Below, piece after piece: positions 38,824 to 45,765 of a DNA stretch of 64,000 bases (positions are counted from its first letter, which is position 1; each line of letters starts with the position of its first letter). The notes under the pieces were generated by a model, which made no database searches, was not told the origin of the DNA, and saw only the letters and a program-made list of their open reading frames with translations. The position numbers were made by a program, and so were the translations under genes. This DNA comes from Streptomyces justiciae (GTDB lineage Bacteria > Actinomycetota > Actinomycetes > Streptomycetales > Streptomycetaceae). The stretch covers positions 186,001 to 250,000 of the forward strand of contig NZ_JADDXU010000011.1 of NCBI RefSeq assembly GCF_015163075.1, read 5' to 3'.

Positions 38824-40098
38824 ATGGGGGCGAGACGTTCGCTCGGGCGGTCCTTCGGGTGGCTGTGGGCGGCGTACGGCGTCAGCGCGCTCGGCACCTG
38901 GCTCGCCTTCGACGCGTTCGCGCTGGTCGCCATCCTTGTCCTGCACACCGGGCCTGCCCAGGTGTCGGCGCTGTCGGCGGCCGGCCTCGCGGTCGGGGCG
39001 GTGGTGGCGGTGCCGCTGGGGCCGTGGGTGGAGTTCCGCCGGAAACGGCCGGTGATGATAGGGATGGACCTGGTCCGGTGCGCCGCGCTGATGACGATCC
39101 CGGTGGCGTTCGCCTTCGACCGGCTGACGTTCGGACAACTCCTGGTTGTGTCGGTGGTCGTCGCCGCGGCCGACATCACCTTCACCGCCGCGTCCGGCGC
39201 GTGCCTCAAGGCGCTGGTGCCGCGGGAGGATCTGCTCGTCGCCAACGGGCGGTTCGAGGCGACGACCTGGAGCACCACCATGGTGGGCCCGCCGCTCGGT
39301 GGCGCCGTCGTCGCCCTGTTCGGACCGGTGACGACCATCGCCGCCAACGCCGTCAGCTTCCTTCTCTCGGCCGGGGGAATCCGCGCCATGGGCGGCACCG
39401 AGCCCCGGCCCGAACACCCCTCGGCCCACGCGAAACTCCGGGCCGGTGACCTCCTCCACGGCTGGCGCTTCCTCCTCACCCACGCGACGCTGCGCCCCCT
39501 GTTCTTCAACAACGCCCTCGTCAACGGCCTGATCATGGCGGCCCAGCCGCCCCTCGCCGTCCTCATGCTCGGCCGTCTCCACTTCACGCCCTGGCAGTAC
39601 GGGCTCGCCTTCGCCCTGCCCTGCCTGGGCGGGCTGATCGGCTCGCGGCTGTCGCGGCGCCTGGTCACACGGTTCGGGCAGCGCAAGGTCCTGCTCGTCG
39701 CCGGGACGCTGCGGGCGTGCTGGGGGCTCGGGCTGGCCTTCGTCGGACCCGGGGCGGCGGGGCTGGTGCTCGTCATGGCCGTGGAGTTCGGGCTGATCAC
39801 CTGCGCGGCCGTCTTCACGCCCGTCCTGGCGACCTACCGGCTCGAACGCACCCCGACCGACCGCCTCGCCCGCACGCTGTCCGCCTGGTCCATCACGGTC
39901 AAGCTGACCATCGCCGCGCTCACCGCACTGTGGGGCCTGCTCGCCGCCGCCACGGGCCCGCGCGTCGCCATCGCTGCCGCCGGGCTGCTGTTGCTGGCGA
40001 CGCCGTTTCTCTTGCCGCGGGGAGCGCTGCGCTTGGGCGAGGCGGACGGGGATGACGGGGACGACCGTAGGGACCCGTCGCTCACCGCCGCACACTGA
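38824..40098 (+). CDS. MFS transporter (enterobactin-exporter/MFS_3-like)
   Basis: A 424-residue protein with about 12 hydrophobic segments. Start GRSFGWLWAAYGVSALGTWL resembles the MFS_3 group of drug and siderophore exporters. VEFRRKRPVMIGMDLVRCAA is the loop 2-3 region with its conserved basic residues and following Asp. The acidic tail (EADGDDGDDRRD) is unusual. ATG 38824 is the first Met before the initial helix; the frame is open much further upstream only as a shadow of lysR. Divergent from and likely controlled by the LysR protein. Substrate unknown. Confidence 0.87.
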   Translation: MGARRSLGRSFGWLWAAYGVSALGTWLAFDAFALVAILVLHTGPAQVSALSAAGLAVGAVVAVPLGPWVEFRRKRPVMIGMDLVRCAALMTIPVAFAFDRLTFGQLLVVSVVVAAADITFTAASGACLKALVPREDLLVANGRFEATTWSTTMVGPPLGGAVVALFGPVTTIAANAVSFLLSAGGIRAMGGTEPRPEHPSAHAKLRAGDLLHGWRFLLTHATLRPLFFNNALVNGLIMAAQPPLAVLMLGRLHFTPWQYGLAFALPCLGGLIGSRLSRRLVTRFGQRKVLLVAGTLRACWGLGLAFVGPGAAGLVLVMAVEFGLITCAAVFTPVLATYRLERTPTDRLARTLSAWSITVKLTIAALTALWGLLAAATGPRVAIAAAGLLLLATPFLLPRGALRLGEADGDDGDDRRDPSLTAAH

Positions 40099-40124
40099 CG
40101 GGGCCGCCCGGTCGCCGGGTCGCC

Positions 40125-40184
40125 TCACAGACGTACGACAATCAGCGCGATGCCGTCCGCCGCGCACCCGTCGACCAGGCCACC
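40125..40184. repeat. 60-bp tandem duplication of a phosphatase gene tail
   Basis: Read on the reverse strand, 40125-40164 encodes DGIALIVVRL and a stop, a copy of the last residues (DDTALIVVRL, stop) of the PP2C gene that ends at 40185. The copies are exactly 60 bases apart and differ by a few bases. It is either a local duplication or the last trace of a deleted paralogue. Confidence 0.7.
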
Positions 40185-41414
40185 TCACAGCCGTACGACG
40201 ATCAACGCCGTGTCGTCCGTCGCTCCTTCCGGCGGCAGCAGCTCAAGCAGCACCGCGTCCGCCATCGCCGCCGGTTCGGCCGTGCGGTGGCGGGCGAGGG
40301 AGTCCGCCAGGCGTGCCAGGCCCGCGTCGATGTCCTCGCGGCGGCGTTCCACCAGCCCGTCGGTGTACAGGACCAGCGTGTCGCCGGAGCGGAAGCCGGC
40401 CGTCGCCTCGGGGCGGGCGACAGGATCGGGGCTGGCGTCCAGCGGCGGGTCCGTCGCCGCGTCGAGGAACTCCACCCGGCCGTCGGCGTGGACCAGCGCC
40501 GGCGGGAGATGCCCGGCGCTGCTGTAGGTGACGGTCCGGGCGTCGAAGTCGACGAACGTGGTGACCACCGTCGCGGACTCGGCACCGGGGACGACGTTCG
40601 CGTACCGGCCCACCACGTCGAGGGCCTGCGCCGGCCCCTCGGCCACCCGGGACGCGGCGCTCAGCGCGCTGCGCAGCTGGCCCATCACACAGGCCGCCGC
40701 CAGTCCGTGCCCGACGACGTCCCCAACCGCCACGCAGATGCGGTCGCCGCCGATCCGTTCCACGAGGTCGTACCAGTCGCCGCAGACGTTCAGCGCGCCG
40801 ACGGCGGGCCGGTAACGTACGGCGGCCCGGTGGTCGCGCACCTGCCGCGGCGCCGGGAGCATCGCCTCCTGGAGGGCCAGGGCGACCTCACGCTCGCGGG
40901 CGTGGGCCTTTCTCAGCCGTTCGTTGACCTCCTGCAACTCCCGGGCACGGATGTACAGTTCGGCCTCCAGGGCACGGGCCCGGGTGCCGACTGGGCCACC
41001 GCGGTCGCGGATGAACTCGGTGACCTCCTCCACCCGGTGCACCAGCAGGACGACCTTCCCGTCCGGCCCGAACACGGGAGCGTTGACGGGGCTCCAGTAG
41101 CGCTCCTCCCAGCATCCCGGCTGCTCCAGCGACTGGACGTCGTAGCGCTGGACGGCCATGGTGTCGCGCTCGCCGGTGGTCAGGACGCGCTGCAGGGAGG
41201 CGGCGAGGTTGCGCATGCCGGAGGCGGCCGGGTCGCCGGGGTTGTCGGGGAAGACGTCGAAGAGATAGCGGCCGACGAGCTGCTGCCTGCTGCGTCCGGA
41301 CATGCGGACGAACTCCTCGTTGGCGTCCACGTACACCAGCTCGGGCGTCAGGACCGCCACCATGCCGGGCAGGGCCTGGAACACCGCCGCGTAGTCGATC
41401 CCAGCGTCCGCCAT
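40185..41414 (-). CDS. PAS-domain SpoIIE-type PP2C phosphatase
   Basis: A 409-residue protein. A PAS domain (about 8-135) starts VFQALPGMVAVLTPELVYVD and is followed by a coiled linker (about 145-180, RARALEAELYIRARELQEVN). The SpoIIE/PP2C domain (about 190-409) has metal-binding aspartates in CGDWYDL, VGDVVGHG, LYTDGLVE and TDDTALIV. It should dephosphorylate an anti-sigma-factor antagonist in response to a signal sensed by the PAS domain. No antagonist or anti-sigma gene is adjacent. Two further SpoIIE proteins follow within 5 kb. Confidence 0.9.
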   Translation of the reverse strand: MADAGIDYAAVFQALPGMVAVLTPELVYVDANEEFVRMSGRSRQQLVGRYLFDVFPDNPGDPAASGMRNLAASLQRVLTTGERDTMAVQRYDVQSLEQPGCWEERYWSPVNAPVFGPDGKVVLLVHRVEEVTEFIRDRGGPVGTRARALEAELYIRARELQEVNERLRKAHAREREVALALQEAMLPAPRQVRDHRAAVRYRPAVGALNVCGDWYDLVERIGGDRICVAVGDVVGHGLAAACVMGQLRSALSAASRVAEGPAQALDVVGRYANVVPGAESATVVTTFVDFDARTVTYSSAGHLPPALVHADGRVEFLDAATDPPLDASPDPVARPEATAGFRSGDTLVLYTDGLVERRREDIDAGLARLADSLARHRTAEPAAMADAVLLELLPPEGATDDTALIVVRL

Positions 41415-41669
41415 GGCTCCGCCGCCTCACTGCCGATATCGCACCACTTCCCACGATATGGGCCCAAGGGCCTGCCCGGTGCATCGGATCTGCCGTAGAC
41501 GAGGGGGCGGGTACGCCGGCCCTGACAGAGCGGGCAGCCGCTCTTCTCCGATCCGACCTGATCCGCCGGACAGCCCGGGCCGCGGATGCCCCGCCGCCCC
41601 CGTGCTCCACCCCGTCCGGGCCGGAAAACCGGTTGCCGCCAGGCCCTCGCCGGGGGCTAGATTCCGCGC

Positions 41670-42776
41670 ATGGCAGACATCCAGGGCTCGTACGACGATC
41701 TGTTCATGGCGGTGCCCAACGCGCTGGCAGCCTTCCTGGACGAGGGGGACACCGGCGGCTCGGCGGCGGTGTTCGTCGACGGCAAGGCCGTGGTGGACGT
41801 GTGGGGCGGGTACGCGGACGCCGGGCGGAGCAGGCCGTGGGAGCGGGACACCGTCACGAACGTCTTCTCGGTGACCAAGACGATGACGGCCCTGTCCGCG
41901 CTCGTCCTGGTGGACCGGGGCGAGCTCGACCTGGACGCGCCGGTCGCCCGCTACTGGCCCGAGTTCGCCGCGGCGGGCAAGGACAAGGTGCTCGTACGGC
42001 ATCTGCTGTCGCACACCGCGGGCCTGCCCGACTACGACGGGCCCGTCGCCGAGATCTACGACTGGCCCAGCGTCACGGCGCGGCTCGCGGCGCTGGCCCC
42101 GCAGTGGGAGCCGGGGACCGCGGCCGGCTACCACTCCCTCACGCAGGGCTTCCTGGTGGGCGAGGTGGTGCGCCGGGTGACGGGCCGCACCCTGGGCACG
42201 TTCTTCGCCGAGGAGGTGGCCGGGCCGCTCGGCGCCGACTTCCACATCGGCGTGGGCCCCGAGGACGACCACCGCGTGGCGCTCGCCGTCCCGCCGCCCG
42301 GGCACGACGAGGACTACACCGCGAGCGCCCCGAACGCGGACCCCGAACCGGCCACCGCGACCGCCCTTCGAGTCCGGGACGCCAACAGCATCCCCTGGCG
42401 CCGGGCCGAGATCCCCGCGGCCAACGGCTACGGCAACGCCCGCTCCGTCGCCCTCGTGCAGTCCGTGATGGCTTGCGCGGGCGGGATCGGCGCGGTCCGG
42501 CTGCTGTCCCCGGGCGGGTGCGAGCGGGCGTGGGAGGAGCAGTTCAACGGCGAGGACCGCACCCTGGGCATGCCGATGCGCTGGGGCCTGGGATACGGCC
42601 TCTTCGGCACGGCGTACGGCTGGGGCGGTTGGGGCGGCTCACTCGTCATGCTCGACCCCTCGGCCCGCCTGGCGGTCGCCTACGTGACCAACCAGATGCG
42701 CGAGCCCGCGAACGACCAACGGGGCCTGGAGATCGTCTCGGCAGCCTACGAGGGCCTCCAGGGCCTACCCACCTGA
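41670..42776 (+). CDS. Serine hydrolase, EstB/class C beta-lactamase type
   Basis: A 368-residue cytoplasmic protein without signal peptide. The catalytic SxxK is S67-V-T-K70, and Tyr154 of YHS takes the YxN-like position. GWGGWGGSLVMLDP supplies the third region, where HTG is expected but absent, as in EstB-type esterases. It opens with MADIQGSYDDLFMAVPNALA and VFVDGKAVVDVWGG, typical of actinomycete esterases acting on short esters. It is divergent from one PP2C gene and upstream of another; a functional link is not obvious. Confidence 0.87.
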   Translation: MADIQGSYDDLFMAVPNALAAFLDEGDTGGSAAVFVDGKAVVDVWGGYADAGRSRPWERDTVTNVFSVTKTMTALSALVLVDRGELDLDAPVARYWPEFAAAGKDKVLVRHLLSHTAGLPDYDGPVAEIYDWPSVTARLAALAPQWEPGTAAGYHSLTQGFLVGEVVRRVTGRTLGTFFAEEVAGPLGADFHIGVGPEDDHRVALAVPPPGHDEDYTASAPNADPEPATATALRVRDANSIPWRRAEIPAANGYGNARSVALVQSVMACAGGIGAVRLLSPGGCERAWEEQFNGEDRTLGMPMRWGLGYGLFGTAYGWGGWGGSLVMLDPSARLAVAYVTNQMREPANDQRGLEIVSAAYEGLQGLPT

Positions 42777-42785
42777 CATCGGTCC

Positions 42786-42816
42786 GGGACCGCGTGCCGC
42801 TCGTTGCCCCGGTCCC
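42786..42816 (+). terminator. Hairpin after the EstB-type gene
   Basis: GGGACCG and CGGTCCC pair perfectly around a 17-base loop, starting 9 bases past the stop codon. Confidence 0.45.
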
Positions 42817-42954
42817 TGTCCGGCGTTCCCGGCCAGGTACGTAGGGCGCGCCCCGATCCTCAGCTCATCCCTTCCGTCCGGGTGCGCCGCAGGTGTGTCG
42901 TGGCGCATTCTTGCTGTGTCGCCCGAGTGGCGGCGCAGCGACGAGGCAGGGCTG

Positions 42955-45447
42955 ATGACTGGGAGCGGCGAGGACGCGCACCGGGCGCCGGGACGGCTGG
43001 CCGCACTGCTGATCGACGCCTCGACGGAGGCGATCGGCGCGGCCGGGGGTCACGCCGGCGGCATCTACCTGCGCTCGCACACCTCGGGGGTGCTGCGGCT
43101 GGCCGTCCTCGCCGGACTGCCGGGGCCGCTGTTCAAGCCCTGGTGGCGGCTGCACGCCGACCGTCCCTTCCCCGTCGCCGACGCCTACCGGCTCGGCGTG
43201 CACGTGGTGCTGCCGAACGCCACGGAGACGATGCGCCGGTATCCGCAGTTCGCGGCGGGCCTGCCGTTCCAGTTCGGGTCGCTGTACGTGCCCGTGGTGG
43301 GGGCGTCGGCGACGTACGGCGTGCTGACCGTGCTGCGACCCGCGACCGCCGACGCCGCCGAGGTGCTGCCCGCGTGCGAGCGGCTGACACGGGTGGCCGA
43401 GGAGCTGGCCGCGCGCCTGGAGGGCCACCGGGAGACGGTCGCCTGGGACGGCGAGCCCTTGTGCGTACGGCCGCCGACCGCGCACCCGTCCGAGGGACGG
43501 CTGGGGCGGTTCGCCTGGGACCCGGCGAGCGGCGTCGTCACCGCCGACGCACCGCTGCACGCCTTGCTCGGCGTGGCGCCCACCGAGTTCGAGGGGACGG
43601 TCCAGGCGCTCGCGAAGGCCGTGTCCGATGCCGACGCGGAACGCGTGCTGGCGGCGCTCCAGGAGACCGCCGCGAACCGGCCCCCGCCGTCGCTGCCGCT
43701 GTATGTGCGCGCCCCGGACGGCGGCCTGCGGCTCATGGAGTTCTGGACCCCGGACCCCGGTCCGTCCGGCTCGGACACCCGGCCCGTGCGCGGGTTCGTC
43801 CTCGATCCTGGGCCTTCGGTGGCGGGCGACGCGGCCGCGGACCTGCTGCCGGAGGGCGTGTTCTGTCTGGACCGGCTGGGGCTGGTCGCCTACGCCAACC
43901 CGCGCGCCGCCCAGCTGCTGCAACGGCCGCGTGACCTGCTCCTCGGGCGCTCGCTGTGGGACGGCGTGCCCTGGCTGAACCAGCCCGACTTCGAGGACCA
44001 TCTGCGCAGCGCCCTGCTGTCGCCGGACCCGGTTCACCTGCATGTGCGACGGCCGCCCGACCCGGCGCAGGACTCGTACGAGGGTGACTGGCTGGCGCTG
44101 TCGGTGTATCCGGGCCCGGACGTGCTGACCTGTACGGTCCAGCCCGCGAGCCGCATGCCGGACCCAGCCGAGGCCGCAGGCGCGGGCGCGAGTGGCGGCG
44201 GTACGGCCGGCGCGTCCTCGTTGGCCCCGCTGTACCGGCCGATCGTCCTCGCCATCGCTCTGACGGAGGCCGTCACCGCCCGTCAGGTCTCGGCCGTGGT
44301 GATGCGGGAGCTGCTGCCGGCGTTCGGCGGGCGCCGGCTCGCCCTCTACCTCCTTCAGGACCGGCATCTGTTCCTGGCCTGGGAGTCCGGCTTCCCACCG
44401 GGGTTCCTCGCCCCGTTCGACGGCGTGGGCCTCGACGCGCAACTGCCCGGCGTCGAGACGCTCACCACCGGCCGGCCGCTCTTCTTCGACTCCATGGAGC
44501 AGCTCTCCGCGGCCTACCCGGGCATCCCGCTGGACGCGGCAGAGGGCGCCCGTGCCTTCCTGCCGCTGATCGCCTCGGGACGCCCGGTCGGCTCCTGCAT
44601 CCTGGGCTTCGACCGGCGGCGCAGCTTCAGCGGCGAGGAGCGTTCGGTGCTGACCGCGCTCGCCGGGCTGATCGCCCACGCCATGGAGAAGGCCCAGCGG
44701 TACGAGAGCGAGGCCGCGCTCGCCCGGGGGCTCCAGCAGGCGTTGCTGCCCCGGCGGCTGACAGACCATCCGCTGGTGGAGACCGCCGGGCGCTATCTGC
44801 CGGGCACCCAGGGCATGGAGGTCGGCGGCGACTGGTACGACGTCGTCGAGTCGGGGGACGGCCTGGCCCTGGTGATCGGGGACGTCCAGGGACACGGTGT
44901 GCAGGCCGCCGCCACCATGGGCCAACTCCGCAGTGCGGTCAGGGCGTTCGCACTCAGCGACCGGCCGCCGGACGAGGTGATGAGCGGTACGAACCGTCTC
45001 CTCATCGACCTCGACCCCGGCCAGTTCGCCAGCTGCTGCTACATCCGGCTCGACCCGGCCACCGGACTCGCCCGCGCCGCCCGGGCCGGCCATCCCCCGC
45101 CGCTGCTGCGCAACCCGGACGGCAGTACCCGCGTCCTCGACCTGCCCGGCGGCGTCGTCCTCGGCGTCGACGCCGACGCCCGCTACCCGATCACCGAATT
45201 GCAGGTGGAGCCCGGCGCCGTGCTGGCCCTCTACACCGACGGTCTCGTCGAGCGGCCCGGCGTGGACATCGACGACGGCATCAGCGCCCTGCGGGTGGCC
45301 CTGACCCGGGCCGGCAACCCCTCGACACGCCTCGCGGACCTGTCCGACCGCCTCACCACGGCGGCCCGGCACACCGCCGAGCGGCCGGACGACATCGCCC
45401 TGCTGCTGGCGACGCGGCGCCCGGAGCGAAGGCGGCGCCAGCGATGA
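42955..45447 (+). CDS. Multi-sensor SpoIIE-type PP2C phosphatase (GAF/PAS/GAF)
   Basis: An 830-residue cytoplasmic protein. From the N-terminus: a GAF-like domain (about 10-160), a PAS-like segment (about 175-285), a PAS domain (about 290-400, GVFCLDRLGLVAYANPRAAQ), a second GAF (about 430-585) and a C-terminal PP2C/SpoIIE domain (about 600-825; VGGDWYDVV, IGDVQGHG, LYTDGLVE, PDDIALLL). It integrates several signals to control a phosphatase. The motif row LPGTQGMEVGGDWYDV mirrors the neighbouring PP2C genes. ATG 42955 is preferred over an in-frame start at 42895 because AGG-rich sequence precedes it. No kinase or STAS partner is adjacent. Confidence 0.88.
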   Translation: MTGSGEDAHRAPGRLAALLIDASTEAIGAAGGHAGGIYLRSHTSGVLRLAVLAGLPGPLFKPWWRLHADRPFPVADAYRLGVHVVLPNATETMRRYPQFAAGLPFQFGSLYVPVVGASATYGVLTVLRPATADAAEVLPACERLTRVAEELAARLEGHRETVAWDGEPLCVRPPTAHPSEGRLGRFAWDPASGVVTADAPLHALLGVAPTEFEGTVQALAKAVSDADAERVLAALQETAANRPPPSLPLYVRAPDGGLRLMEFWTPDPGPSGSDTRPVRGFVLDPGPSVAGDAAADLLPEGVFCLDRLGLVAYANPRAAQLLQRPRDLLLGRSLWDGVPWLNQPDFEDHLRSALLSPDPVHLHVRRPPDPAQDSYEGDWLALSVYPGPDVLTCTVQPASRMPDPAEAAGAGASGGGTAGASSLAPLYRPIVLAIALTEAVTARQVSAVVMRELLPAFGGRRLALYLLQDRHLFLAWESGFPPGFLAPFDGVGLDAQLPGVETLTTGRPLFFDSMEQLSAAYPGIPLDAAEGARAFLPLIASGRPVGSCILGFDRRRSFSGEERSVLTALAGLIAHAMEKAQRYESEAALARGLQQALLPRRLTDHPLVETAGRYLPGTQGMEVGGDWYDVVESGDGLALVIGDVQGHGVQAAATMGQLRSAVRAFALSDRPPDEVMSGTNRLLIDLDPGQFASCCYIRLDPATGLARAARAGHPPPLLRNPDGSTRVLDLPGGVVLGVDADARYPITELQVEPGAVLALYTDGLVERPGVDIDDGISALRVALTRAGNPSTRLADLSDRLTTAARHTAERPDDIALLLATRRPERRRRQR

Positions 45448-45505
45448 GCCGCCCCGGCCGACCCGACACCGCGCCCGCGGCCACCGGAACCACACCGGTA
45501 CGGAC

Positions 45506-45670
45506 CAGCCGCCGCCAACGCACCGCCACGCCGGCACAAGCCAGCCGCCGCAAACGCCCCACCACACCCACGGCACCGGGAACCACGCCGTCACAGGCCA
45601 GCCACCACAAACGCCCCGACACGCCGGCACAGGCCGATCGCCGCAAACGCCCCACCACACCTGCGCCGCC
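45506..45670. repeat. Degenerate 36-bp tandem repeat
   Basis: Units built around CAGCCGCCGCAAACGCCCC start at 45506, 45542, 45599 and 45635, giving spacings of 36, 57 (36 plus a 21-bp insertion) and 36. The region lies between two PP2C genes, contains no credible gene, and is unlike the 46-bp array at 30 kb in sequence. Confidence 0.75.
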
Positions 45671-45710
45671 GGGAACTGCGAGGGCGGTGCCGAGGTGTCG
45701 TGCAGGTCGT

Positions 45711-45725
45711 GTCACAGGCTGTGAC
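45711..45725. promoter_or_regulatory. 15-bp palindrome upstream of the membrane PP2C gene
   Basis: GTCACAG-G-CTGTGAC, perfect 7-bp arms, 40 bases before the ATG at 45766. The placement suits an operator in the core promoter; the cognate regulator is unknown. Confidence 0.5.
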
Positions 45726-45765
45726 GCCTCTCGCCTCCTGGGGCCGTGCAGTGTAGACATGGCAC

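Noticed and set aside
42865..45660. A 931-codon open frame antisense to the large PP2C gene
   Set aside because: High GC content at third positions keeps the opposite strand free of stops. The translation is low-complexity and has no domain, while the forward frame has clear GAF, PAS and PP2C motifs.
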